This document shows, piece after piece, positions 25,845 to 33,799 of a stretch of 64,000 nucleotides of DNA. Numbering within the stretch: position 1 is the stretch's first letter; every line of letters begins with the position of its first letter. This stretch comes from Dyadobacter bucti (lineage in GTDB: Bacteria > Bacteroidota > Bacteroidia > Cytophagales > Spirosomataceae). A program made the position numbers and the translations under genes. The notes under the pieces were generated by a model. It saw nothing but the letters and a program-made list of their open reading frames with translations, searched no databases and was not told the origin of the DNA. The stretch lies in assembly GCF_005869225.1 (NCBI RefSeq), contig NZ_SWFP01000008.1, forward strand, positions 248,001 to 312,000. The letters run 5' to 3'.

Positions 25845-26999
25845 TTACACGGGAATCGCTGTGCGAGCAAGATCTACTAAATCTGCGTCATTAACTTCCT
25901 TCTTAAGGTCAGCGACTTCCAGAAAACGCGTATACAATTCATCCAGAGCTTGTTTATCAAAACTAAACCCTAATAATTCCAAACGGTGCTTCAATGCATG
26001 ACGCCCGCTCCTCGCTGTCAAAACAATGTCTGACTTGTCAACACCTACATCCTGAGGGTTCATGATCTCGTAATTCAATGTATTTTTCAGGAAACCGTCC
26101 TGGTGAATTCCAGAGGAATGTGCAAAAGCGTTCCTTCCTACAATTGCTTTATTTGCCTGCACTGGCATACGCATCATTTTGGAAACCAGCTGGCTTGTTG
26201 GATAAATAAACTGCGTGTTCACACCGGTTTCAAGACCTAGTTCCTTATGAACGGTAAGTGCCATCACAACCTCTTCAAGGGATGTATTACCTGCACGTTC
26301 ACCTATTCCGTTGATCGTAACTTCTACCTGGCGCGCGCCCTGGGTTATACCAGCGATTGAATTTGCAGTTGCAAGGCCAAGATCGTTATGACAATGTATT
26401 GAAATTGTTGCTTTATGAATATTGGAAACGTGCTCAAAAATATACTTGATCTTTGCTCCATATTCATCCGGCAAACAGTAGCCTGTTGTATCCGGAATGT
26501 TCACTACCGTGGCCCCCGCACCAATCACAGCTTCAACCAATTGGGAAAGGAATACCAAGTCTGCCCTTCCTGCATCTTCGCAATAAAACTCTACGTCTTC
26601 AATCTTGCTTTTGGCATATTTTGTGGCCGCAATAGCTCGTTCGATGATCTTTTCCCTGGTCGTATTAAATTTATGCTGAATATGAATATCCGAAGATCCG
26701 ATTCCGGTATGGATGCGGCCTCTCTGCGCATACTGCAAAGCATTGGCTGCCGCATCGATATCGCCTTGAACCGCGCGCGAAAGCGCACAAATGATCGGTT
26801 GACGAACTGCTTTTGAAATTTCCACCACCGACCGGAAGTCGCCAGGACTTGATACCGGAAAACCCGCTTCTATGATATCTACCCCTAGTTTTTCGAGCTG
26901 CGTGGCTACAACAATCTTTTCTTCCGTAGTTAATTGGCTGCCTGGGACCTGCTCGCCGTCTCGTAAAGTTGTGTCGAAGACTTGAACTCGATTACTCAT
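25845..26999 (-). CDS. leuA: 2-isopropylmalate synthase, short form without regulatory domain
   Basis: First committed step of leucine synthesis. A 384-residue protein with the HMGL-like TIM barrel (FDTTLRDGEQVPGSQL at the N-terminus, HCHNDLGLATANS near 213, NGIGERAGNTSLEE near 243). The usual enzyme is about 510-520 residues and carries a C-terminal LeuA_dimer domain that binds leucine; here the protein ends shortly after the subdomain region (AFAHSSGIHQDGFLKN, LTARSGRHALKHRLELLGF). So allosteric feedback by leucine is probably absent in this chain. Expression is instead under the attenuator directly upstream. Confidence 0.9.
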   Translation of the reverse strand: MSNRVQVFDTTLRDGEQVPGSQLTTEEKIVVATQLEKLGVDIIEAGFPVSSPGDFRSVVEISKAVRQPIICALSRAVQGDIDAAANALQYAQRGRIHTGIGSSDIHIQHKFNTTREKIIERAIAATKYAKSKIEDVEFYCEDAGRADLVFLSQLVEAVIGAGATVVNIPDTTGYCLPDEYGAKIKYIFEHVSNIHKATISIHCHNDLGLATANSIAGITQGARQVEVTINGIGERAGNTSLEEVVMALTVHKELGLETGVNTQFIYPTSQLVSKMMRMPVQANKAIVGRNAFAHSSGIHQDGFLKNTLNYEIMNPQDVGVDKSDIVLTARSGRHALKHRLELLGFSFDKQALDELYTRFLEVADLKKEVNDADLVDLARTAIPV

Positions 27000-27044
27000 T
27001 TGCGGGTATTAAAATTTTAATGGATACGAATTTAATAATTTTCA

Positions 27045-27122
27045 AACAATATAAAACCCTCTCCGGATTGTGGAAAGGGTTTTAAAACGAGTCAAAACAT
27101 TACCTTTCCCGCTCTTACGGGA
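27045..27122 (-). promoter_or_regulatory. leu attenuator (pause, antiterminator and terminator hairpins)
   Basis: Three overlapping RNA structures on the minus strand follow the leader peptide. Pause hairpin: TCCCG/CGGGA at 27107-27111 with 27118-27122, loop containing the leader stop codon. Antiterminator: 27094-27098 with 27079-27083 (GTTTT/AAAAC) and 27103-27109 with 27072-27078 (GGAAAGG/CCTTTCC), with a 4-nt bulge. Terminator: 27072-27083 with 27053-27064, 12 bp including one G-U pair, loop 7 nt, followed by TTTTATATTGTTT. The antiterminator and terminator share 27072-27083; the pause hairpin shares 27107-27109 with the antiterminator, so they exclude each other. Confidence 0.85.
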
Positions 27123-27165
27123 TAGTCAGATTAAGAAGGGCTAAGTTTTTATCGCGTGTGTTCAT
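27115..27165 (-). CDS. leu leader peptide (16 residues)
   Basis: ATG to TAA reading MNTRDKNLALLNLTIP. It has four Leu codons (TTA, CTT, CTT, CTG) in six to seven codons and ends in Ile-Pro. A ribosome stalling at the Leu run would leave the antiterminator free; one reaching the TAA would cover the 5' arm of the antiterminator. This is the layout of classical leu leader peptides. The leader starts 13 bp downstream of the GCGAAATTTCGC palindrome and 165 bp before leuA. Confidence 0.85.
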   Translation of the reverse strand: MNTRDKNLALLNLTIP

Positions 27166-27177
27166 GATTTCAAAGTT

Positions 27178-27190
27178 GCGAAATTTCGCT
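27178..27190. promoter_or_regulatory. Palindrome AGCGAAATTTCGC before the leu leader
   Basis: GCGAAATTTCGC at 27178-27189 is a perfect 12-bp palindrome (with T/A on one flank extending to AGCGAAATTTCGC on the minus strand). It lies 13 bp upstream of the leader peptide start and recurs in front of the ilv leader. Proposed operator; regulator unknown. Confidence 0.5.
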
Positions 27191-27265
27191 AACTGCATGT
27201 TTCTTCTGCAAAGAAAACATAACTTTTGTTCACAACAAATAATATTTGGCAAAACTTGCAATTAT

Positions 27266-28336
27266 TTAAATCCGTTTCAAAAGCTCAATACCAGCTACTT
27301 CCGTATTAAGAATCCTGTCGGCAGGAGTTAAGGCATCAGCGATATCGCGGGTTCTGAAACCATCTTTCAATAATTTGTCGACCGCCGCAATAATTGTCTC
27401 AGATTCTTCTTTCAGACCAAATGAAATATCAAGAAGCAGCGCCGCGGAAAGCACTGATGCCAACGGATTGGCGATACCTTTTCCGGTAATGTCATGAGCT
27501 GAACCATGAATAGGTTCGTAAACGCCGGTACTGTCCCCAACCGATGCAGACGCAAGCATACCCATTGAGCCAGCGATCTGACTAGCCTCGTCTGTAAGGA
27601 TATCTCCGAACAAGTTAGCAGTCACTACAACATCAAAACGACGTGGATCTTTGATCAGCATCATCGCAGCCGAATCCACAAACTGGTGTTCTACTTCGAT
27701 ATCAGGATATTCAACAGCAAGCCCTTGGATGACCTCACGCCACAAACGGCTTGTTTCTAAAACATTAGCTTTATCAACAGAACATAATTTCTTACCTCTT
27801 GTACGGGCTGCTTCAAAAGCTTTGCGACCGATACGCTCCACTTCATAGCGGCTGTATTCCGCGATATCATAAGCCGAATTGTTATCATTTTTACGGCCTT
27901 TTTCTCCAAAATAAATATCCCCTGTCAATTCCCGGAAGAAAAGAATATCCGACCCTTTCAGGATTTCAGGCTTGATAGATGACGCGCCCAAGAGTTCGTC
28001 AAACAATTTGATGGGACGTAAATTGGCATATAAACCCAGCTCCTTACGCATTTTAAGCAGACCTTGCTCAGGACGTACTTTTGCTGTTGGATCATTGTCG
28101 TATTTCGGATGGCCTACCGCCCCGAAAAGTATTGCATCAGAAGCCCGCATTTTCGCAAGCGTTTCATCAGGCAGAGGATTACCCGTGGCTTCAATCGCCA
28201 CGTGGCCCATTAAGGCTTCATCATAAATAAACTCATGGCCGAATTTCTCAGCAATTTTGACGAGTACACTCTTTCCAACCTCAGTAACTTCTTGCCCGAT
28301 TCCATCACCAGGAACTATTAAGATATTCTTCTTCAT
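27266..28336 (-). CDS. leuB: 3-isopropylmalate dehydrogenase
   Basis: Oxidative decarboxylation of 3-isopropylmalate in leucine synthesis. A 356-residue enzyme with KNILIVPGDGIGQEV at the N-terminus, LRPIKLF, FFRELTGDIYFGEKGR, the Asp ligands in VVTANLFGDILTDEA, and GSAHDITGKGIANP at the coenzyme site, all in family order. It follows the IPMS paralogue (60 bp upstream on the minus strand) in the leu cluster and precedes the leuA attenuator. Confidence 0.95.
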   Translation of the reverse strand: MKKNILIVPGDGIGQEVTEVGKSVLVKIAEKFGHEFIYDEALMGHVAIEATGNPLPDETLAKMRASDAILFGAVGHPKYDNDPTAKVRPEQGLLKMRKELGLYANLRPIKLFDELLGASSIKPEILKGSDILFFRELTGDIYFGEKGRKNDNNSAYDIAEYSRYEVERIGRKAFEAARTRGKKLCSVDKANVLETSRLWREVIQGLAVEYPDIEVEHQFVDSAAMMLIKDPRRFDVVVTANLFGDILTDEASQIAGSMGMLASASVGDSTGVYEPIHGSAHDITGKGIANPLASVLSAALLLDISFGLKEESETIIAAVDKLLKDGFRTRDIADALTPADRILNTEVAGIELLKRI

Positions 28337-28396
28337 TAATAAATTAATTGATAATCAGTAAATTATATTTGATTTAATAGCCTCCCTATCAGCGAC

Positions 28397-29968
28397 TTAC
28401 AATGAATTCATGAGCGGAATCTGCGCAATAAGATCCTGGTTATGCGGTATGCCTATCAGGTTCAACATTTTCTGGGTAGCCATAATAGCCGAAACGGTCT
28501 GATCTGAATCCAGTCCTCTTGTTTTGACATCCTTACCGTTAATTTCCCAGGTAATGATCGTCTCACAAAGTGCATCCGTTTTTCCACCGGGCGGAATACG
28601 CACGGTATAGTCGGTCAGCATTGGCAAACTGATCCCTTTTTGACAGTAGATTTTTTTCAGTGCATTCATGAATGCATCATATTGTCCATCGCCCTGTGCA
28701 TTTTCCTCAAAAATTTCGTCCCCGAACCTAATCTGCAGCGTAGCAGAAGGTTTCAGGTTTTTTGAATGCGTGAGGACATAATTGACGATCACTACTTTCT
28801 CCTCAATCGCATTGCTGGCGAGTACATCGGAAATGATATAAGGCAGATCATCGGGTGTCACCGCCTCTTTCCGATCACCCAGTTCAATGATCCGCTGTGT
28901 TACCTTTTTTAGATCTTCGTCGGCCAATGTAATGCCAAGGTCTCGCAGATTATTTTCAATATTAGCCTTTCCGGAAGTTTTGCCCAACGCATAAAGTCGC
29001 TGTCGGCCAAACCGCTCCGGCATCAGCTTGCTGAAATACAGGTTATTTTTTTTGTCACCATCCGCGTGGATACCAGCAGTTTGCGTAAAGACACTTTCGC
29101 CGACAATAGGCTTGTTGGAAGGAATACGGATTCCCGAAAACGTTTCCACGATCTTACTGACCGCGTACAAAGACCTTTCATTGACCGACGTTTGAAACTG
29201 CGGGAGCATGTCATTCAAGACTGCAATAGTGCTTGCCAAAGGAGCGTTGCCTGTCCTTTCGCCCATTCCATTTACAGTCAGGTGTAGTCCATGAGCACCA
29301 GCTCTTAAAGCCTCCATCACATTAGCGACACTCAGATCGTAGTCGTTATGTGCATGAAATTCGAAATGACTTTTGGGGTATCGGTCCACTATGGTTTTTA
29401 CAAAGTCATAGGATTCCGAAGGAGTAAGAATGCCTAACGTGTCAGGAAGAAGTATCCTTTTAACAGGCAACGTTGTCAGAAAATCCAGCGAGGCAAATAC
29501 GTATTCCGGAGAATTACGCATGCCATTGGACCAATCTTCCAGGTAAACATTGCATTCAATACCATTAGAATCCGCCAGTTCGATTACATTTCTTATCTCT
29601 TCGAAATGCTCTTGCGGCGTTTTCTTTAATTGATGTTTGAGGTGATTCAATGACCCTTTGGTCAGCAAATTCATCACCCTTGCTCCGGCTTTCAGCATCC
29701 AGTTGATTGATGCATCACCGTCAACAAAAGTCAGGACTTCTATCTTATTTAAAAGGCCATGCTCCTTTGCCCAGTCGGTAATTTTCCGTACCGCCTGAAA
29801 TTCACCTTCCGAAACCCGGGCAGATGCCACTTCAATACGATCCACTTTTACTTCCTGCAAAAGAAGCTGGGCAATGGTTAACTTCTCAGATGCGGAAAAC
29901 GACACACCGCTGGTTTGCTCACCATCGCGAAGTGTCGTGTCCATTATTTCTATATAGCGGCTGTTCAT
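28397..29968 (-). CDS. 2-isopropylmalate/citramalate synthase family protein with regulatory domain
   Basis: A 523-residue protein of the HMGL-like/LeuA family. Catalytic barrel at residues 1-300: IMDTTLRDGEQTSGVSFS, FHAHNDYDLSVANVMEAL, VNGMGERTGNAPLAS. A LeuA_dimer-type domain occupies about 390-515 (KPSATLQIRFGDEIFEENAQG, DYTVRIPPGGKTDALCETII, KDVKTRGLDSDQTVSAI). It retains the regulatory domain that the other LeuA of this cluster lacks. It could be a citramalate synthase (isoleucine from pyruvate) or a second IPMS; I cannot separate them by eye, but citramalate synthase fits since a full ilvA lies in the same locus and its role overlaps. The start codon is abutted by a heptad repeat array. 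Confidence 0.8.
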   Translation of the reverse strand: MNSRYIEIMDTTLRDGEQTSGVSFSASEKLTIAQLLLQEVKVDRIEVASARVSEGEFQAVRKITDWAKEHGLLNKIEVLTFVDGDASINWMLKAGARVMNLLTKGSLNHLKHQLKKTPQEHFEEIRNVIELADSNGIECNVYLEDWSNGMRNSPEYVFASLDFLTTLPVKRILLPDTLGILTPSESYDFVKTIVDRYPKSHFEFHAHNDYDLSVANVMEALRAGAHGLHLTVNGMGERTGNAPLASTIAVLNDMLPQFQTSVNERSLYAVSKIVETFSGIRIPSNKPIVGESVFTQTAGIHADGDKKNNLYFSKLMPERFGRQRLYALGKTSGKANIENNLRDLGITLADEDLKKVTQRIIELGDRKEAVTPDDLPYIISDVLASNAIEEKVVIVNYVLTHSKNLKPSATLQIRFGDEIFEENAQGDGQYDAFMNALKKIYCQKGISLPMLTDYTVRIPPGGKTDALCETIITWEINGKDVKTRGLDSDQTVSAIMATQKMLNLIGIPHNQDLIAQIPLMNSL

Positions 29969-29969
29969 A

Positions 29970-30043
29970 GGGCTTACGGTCGTCTGTCGTCAGCCACGGA
30001 ACCGACATTAAAGCCAATTGCCGATAGCTGACAGCCGATAACC
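29970..30043. repeat. Inverted heptad arrays between leuD and the IPMS paralogue
   Basis: Plus-strand heptads GCCAATT, GCCGATA, GCTGACA, GCCGATA (30013-30040), and on the minus strand the degenerate series GCTGACG, ACAGACG, ACCGTAA, GCCC abutting the ATG of the next gene, with one base between. The two halves form a large imperfect inverted repeat that fills the gap. Confidence 0.6.
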
Positions 30044-30046
30044 TTT

Positions 30047-30643
30047 TTAATATATTCTCTCAGCTTCAAACTCCTTGATCTCACCTTTCATAGCCTGCAG
30101 ATAATCAATATCATCGAAGCCATTGATCATATTATGCTTTTTGTAGCCATTGATATCAAATGACTGCTGCTCGCCGGTGGCAAGAATTGTAATGGTTTGT
30201 TCCGGAAGATTTATCTCAAGTTCCGTATTTGGATCAGCCTCAATGGCCAGGAAAATTTTATCGAGGAATTCGGGACTTACCTGTACTGGCAAGATACCGA
30301 TATTCAATGAGTTACCTTTAAAAATATCTGCAAAAAAGCTGGATACCACGCAGCGGAAACCATAGTCATAAATAGCCCAGGCTGCGTGCTCACGGCTTGA
30401 TCCGCTTCCAAAATTATGTCCGCCTACGAGGATCTTCCCTGAATAAATAGGATTGTTCAGTACAAAATCCTGTTTCGGGCTATCGTCGCCATTGTAGCGC
30501 CAGTCACGGAAAAGGTTATCACCAAAACCTTCGCGTTTGGTGGCTTTCAAAAAACGTGCAGGGATAATCTGATCCGTATCAACGTTTTCTATCGGCAAAG
30601 GAACTGCCGTGCTTGTCAGTACTGTGAATTTATCGTATGCCAT
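30047..30643 (-). CDS. leuD: 3-isopropylmalate dehydratase small subunit
   Basis: Partner of LeuC in the isopropylmalate isomerase; 198 residues. Family landmarks: VDTDQIIPARFLKA, GHNFGSGSSREHAAWAIYDYGFRCVVS and FADIFKGNSLNIGILPV. Third-position typical of leu operons: leuC-leuD. The ATG at 30643 is preceded by the heptad array. Confidence 0.95.
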   Translation of the reverse strand: MAYDKFTVLTSTAVPLPIENVDTDQIIPARFLKATKREGFGDNLFRDWRYNGDDSPKQDFVLNNPIYSGKILVGGHNFGSGSSREHAAWAIYDYGFRCVVSSFFADIFKGNSLNIGILPVQVSPEFLDKIFLAIEADPNTELEINLPEQTITILATGEQQSFDINGYKKHNMINGFDDIDYLQAMKGEIKEFEAERIY

Positions 30644-30648
30644 ATTAT

Positions 30649-30688
30649 GGGGCTTTCGGCTTTCGGCTTTCGGCTGTTGGCTGTCGGG
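30649..30688 (-). repeat. Heptad array before leuD
   Basis: On the sense (minus) strand: CCCGACA, GCCAACA, then three exact GCCGAAA units, ending GCCCC five bases before the leuD ATG. Confidence 0.7.
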
Positions 30689-30758
30689 CCTTGCCTAATC
30701 CTATACCTCAGCAGTTATTCTTTGAATAATAATTAATTTTATGGATTTCGAGGTCTGG

Positions 30759-32162
30759 TTACAAAAGATCTCTCGGATCAGTAACAACACCAGTCACTGC
30801 CGCAGCAGCAGCCACTAGTGGACTTGCCAAAAGCGTCCTTGCCCCCGGGCCCTGACGACCTTCGAAGTTACGGTTTGAAGTACTTACCGCATATTTTCCG
30901 GCTGGGATCTTGTCATCGTTCATCGCAAGACAAGCCGAACATCCTGGCTGACGAAGTTCGAATCCAGCTTCTGTAAGGATATCAAGAATTCCTTCTTCTT
31001 TAATCTGCGCTTCTACGATATGCGACCCCGGTACAACCCATGCCGTAACGTTATCAGCTTTTTTCCTTCCCTTTACGATAGACGCAAAAGCCCGGAAATC
31101 CTCGATACGGCCATTGGTGCAGCTACCGATAAACACGTAATCTATTTTCTTGCCCAGCATGGATTCATTTTCATGGAAGCCCATGTAATTCAAAGACTTA
31201 TCATAAGTAGCTTTTCCTCCTTCTACCTGATCTGAAAAAGGAATCGCCTTAGAGATACCCTGACCCATCCCCGGATTTGTTCCATAGGTGATCATTGGCT
31301 CGATATCAGCTGCATCGAAGTTATATTCTTTATCAAAAACAGCACCTTCGTCTGTTTTCAATGTTTTCCAATAGGCAAGCGCTTTGTCCCACTTCTCACC
31401 CTTCGGCGCCTGTTCACGGCCATTGATATATGCAAATGTAGTTTCGTCGGGAGCGATCATACCTCCACGCGCACCCATTTCAATACTCATATTACAAACC
31501 GTCATACGGCCTTCCATGCTCATGTTTTCAAATACATCGCCTGCATATTCAACAAAATAGCCTGTTGCGCCGGCAGTAGTCAGTTTTGAAATAATATATA
31601 ATGTAACATCCTTCGGTGTAACACCTTTGCCCAATTTACCATTTACGTTGACACGCATTTTCTTCGGCTTCGGCTGCATGATGCATTGAGACGAAAGAAC
31701 CATCTCAACTTCGGAAGTACCTATCCCAAAGGCAATTGCACCAAAAGCTCCGTGGGTTGAAGTATGTGAATCACCGCAAACGATCGTCATACCCGGCAGT
31801 GTAATCCCGTTTTCCGGGCCTACTACGTGTACAATTCCATTTCTGGCGTGTCCAAGTCCCCAGTGGGAGATACCGTATTTTGCAGAGTTTGTTTCAAGCG
31901 CTTTCAGCTGGTTTGCAGAAAGAGGGTCCTGCACCGGAAGGTGCTGGTTAATAGTTGGTGTGTTGTGATCGGCAGTAGCAAATGTGCGCTCGGCGTACAT
32001 TACACCGATGTTTCTGCTTTCGAGCCCGAGAAAAGCAACCGGACTGGTTACTTCATGAATAAAATGGCGATCGATGAAGAAAACATCCGGACCGTCCTCG
32101 ATTTTGCGGACAACGTGTGCATCCCACACTTTGTCAAAAAGGGTACTCGCTTGATTACTCAT
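30759..32162 (-). CDS. leuC: 3-isopropylmalate dehydratase large subunit
   Basis: Iron-sulfur dehydratase of leucine synthesis, 467 residues. Substrate and cluster segments: VCGDSHTSTHGAFGA, FIGSCTNGRIED and QPGCSACLAMNDD, with Cys ligands in the last two, in standard order. Full length. First leu gene, downstream of the toxin-antitoxin pair; its 211-bp upstream gap holds a CGCCC-TTTT-GGGCG hairpin and no leader peptide of the ilv/leu kind. Confidence 0.96.
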   Translation of the reverse strand: MSNQASTLFDKVWDAHVVRKIEDGPDVFFIDRHFIHEVTSPVAFLGLESRNIGVMYAERTFATADHNTPTINQHLPVQDPLSANQLKALETNSAKYGISHWGLGHARNGIVHVVGPENGITLPGMTIVCGDSHTSTHGAFGAIAFGIGTSEVEMVLSSQCIMQPKPKKMRVNVNGKLGKGVTPKDVTLYIISKLTTAGATGYFVEYAGDVFENMSMEGRMTVCNMSIEMGARGGMIAPDETTFAYINGREQAPKGEKWDKALAYWKTLKTDEGAVFDKEYNFDAADIEPMITYGTNPGMGQGISKAIPFSDQVEGGKATYDKSLNYMGFHENESMLGKKIDYVFIGSCTNGRIEDFRAFASIVKGRKKADNVTAWVVPGSHIVEAQIKEEGILDILTEAGFELRQPGCSACLAMNDDKIPAGKYAVSTSNRNFEGRQGPGARTLLASPLVAAAAAVTGVVTDPRDLL

Positions 32163-32373
32163 TTTTTATAAATTAAAATTTCGCCTTTCTCACTGACTTT
32201 GAAGAAAATAACCGTTCAAAACGTATTTCTTAAGAGAAGAAATGAGAGTACAAATTACCGTAAAATAAAGTGAATTACGATAACGTAAAACGTTCAAAAA
32301 GTAGCGATTTTGGTTTGAAGCGCCCTTTTGGGCGGGAATCTTTATTGAAGTTTTTCGAATGTTGGGATAACAT

Positions 32374-32664
32374 CTAGCTGATCAACGGCTCTTGTCTGTT
32401 ATCCCAAAAGAACAATATATGTATTTGTGTAGCAGTGACTTCGTAGAAAAAAGAGCAATTTTTGTTTATATACCCTTTCCTAATATTCTGATTTTCTGTC
32501 GTGGCTTTGAAAATCAATGGCGATTTTGAGATTGTTTTCAGTATTTTGAAAACTTTATCCTGAAACTTATCAGAGACGTTTGAGCCAAATTTTAAGGTAA
32601 TCTGTTCAAAGATAGCGTCATAGGTTTCCACTGCAGTGTGTGTAAGTATTACTTCTAAACTCAT
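32374..32664 (-). CDS. ParE/RelE-type toxin
   Basis: A 96-residue protein with the core of the RelE/ParE fold: VILTHTAVETYDAIFEQI, NQNIRKGYINKNCSFFYEV, ATQIHILFFWDNRQEP. The conserved C-terminal FWDNRQ is typical of Bacteroidota ParE-like toxins. The target (gyrase or ribosome) cannot be told. Follows the antitoxin 4 bp after its stop. Confidence 0.8.
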   Translation of the reverse strand: MSLEVILTHTAVETYDAIFEQITLKFGSNVSDKFQDKVFKILKTISKSPLIFKATTENQNIRKGYINKNCSFFYEVTATQIHILFFWDNRQEPLIS

Positions 32665-32668
32665 TCCT

Positions 32669-32863
32669 TCAACGTTTTCTTCTCTGAAACTCTTCTAAAG
32701 TCATTGTTCTTCCTGCCTCGATATCGTCCTTCCCTTTCTGAATTCCAGCCAAAACATGTGAGGGCAAAGATTCCGGTTTTTCAAATGGAATTTTTAACGA
32801 CTCAAGAAAAGCCACTACTACCTTTTCCTGGGCCTTGGTGGGATAAACATGTATAATTTCCAT
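32669..32863 (-). CDS. Antitoxin of the ParE/RelE pair (DUF2683-like)
   Basis: A 64-residue protein; the ATG at 32863 opens MEIIHVYPTKAQEKVVVAFL, the strand-helix start typical of Bacteroidota antitoxins paired with RelE/ParE toxins, with KIPFEKPESLPSHVLAGIQKG and TLEEFQRRKR at the end. Upstream in-frame codons (TTG) are unlikely starts. Placed before the toxin with 4 bp between, as in most type II modules. Confidence 0.72.
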   Translation of the reverse strand: MEIIHVYPTKAQEKVVVAFLESLKIPFEKPESLPSHVLAGIQKGKDDIEAGRTMTLEEFQRRKR

Positions 32864-32928
32864 GAAATTGGATTTATCTGAACTTAACAAATATAAGAAA
32901 TCGGCCAACAAGATGAAATCTCAGGGTT

Positions 32929-33777
32929 TCAACCATGCTTCTTCGGAGTCACCCCAAACATTTCCTTATAACTTTTAATAAAGTGAGAAACGCTTTCGTA
33001 ACCTATCTCTGTACTTATTTCCGAGACATTTTTGGTGCTGTTACGAAGCAGAAAATCCGAATATTCAAGGCGCTTGTTTTTAAGCCATGCGGCGGGTGAC
33101 GTCTGAAATTCCTCCTGAAAATCGCGCTTGAAAGCAGAAAGACTACGACCCGACAATCTCGCGAGTTCATTCAAAGTGAGCGGCTTCAGATAGTAGCTGT
33201 TCATCAGAAATGCCAGGTCTACTTTCTCCCCGATGTAGAGGCTGTAAAGTATTGCTCTGAGTTGTTTTGATGTATCCAGTTCAAGCAGGTGCAGGAGTAA
33301 TTCCTGAAATTTAAGCCGTAAAAAATGATTTTTCAATTCAGCACGCGACTGAAAATACGGAAATACAGACTGAATGAATTTCTCAAAATTATCGTCAGAA
33401 GCCAAAAGCAATATCGGCTTTTCAAATGTAGCAGCGGCTTTTCCGGGATTGAAAAGCTCGGGATGCAAATTCACAAACTCTTTCAGCAGCTTTTCATCAA
33501 AGAAAAAAACCAAGCTTTTATAAGATTCATTAATGGATTCGGACATCAGATAAAATCCACGCTGCACAAAAAGTATATCCCCCTTTTTGACATGAACTTC
33601 CTGGGTCGGGCTTGTAAACTTTTTCTCCCCTTCCAAAACCACAATTACCGCATGCTCCTCAAAAAAAACGTCATAGCGCGACGGATACACTTCATTCCGA
33701 TACGCTACAAAAGTCATATCCTGAATCTTCAGGGATTCAAATTCCTGTGAGCTGATATCGGAAGGGACGCGTAGCAA
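32929..33777 (-). CDS. AraC-family transcriptional regulator
   Basis: About 283 residues, start uncertain. The frame extends back over the end of ilvA; I place the start near the TTG at 33777 (LLRVPSDISSQEFESLKIQD), leaving a 22-bp gap to ilvA; the first ATG is at 33717. An N-terminal cupin-like sensing part (VVLEGEKKF, VKKGDILFVQRGFYLMSES) precedes two AraC helix-turn-helices (LTLNELARLSGRSLSAFKRDF, VSEISTEIGYESVSHFIKSY and FGVTPKKHG). The effector is unknown. Its position after ilvA and before a toxin-antitoxin pair looks like an insertion into the ilv-leu locus. Confidence 0.8.
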   Translation of the reverse strand: MLRVPSDISSQEFESLKIQDMTFVAYRNEVYPSRYDVFFEEHAVIVVLEGEKKFTSPTQEVHVKKGDILFVQRGFYLMSESINESYKSLVFFFDEKLLKEFVNLHPELFNPGKAAATFEKPILLLASDDNFEKFIQSVFPYFQSRAELKNHFLRLKFQELLLHLLELDTSKQLRAILYSLYIGEKVDLAFLMNSYYLKPLTLNELARLSGRSLSAFKRDFQEEFQTSPAAWLKNKRLEYSDFLLRNSTKNVSEISTEIGYESVSHFIKSYKEMFGVTPKKHG

Positions 33778-33799
33778 AATGTGATAGTTATAAGTATTG

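Noticed and set aside
32163..32373. A third attenuator or leader peptide before leuC
   Set aside because: No minus-strand ATG gives a leader with Leu/Ile/Val codons there; only a short CGCCC-TTTT-GGGCG hairpin without a T-run on the correct side is seen.
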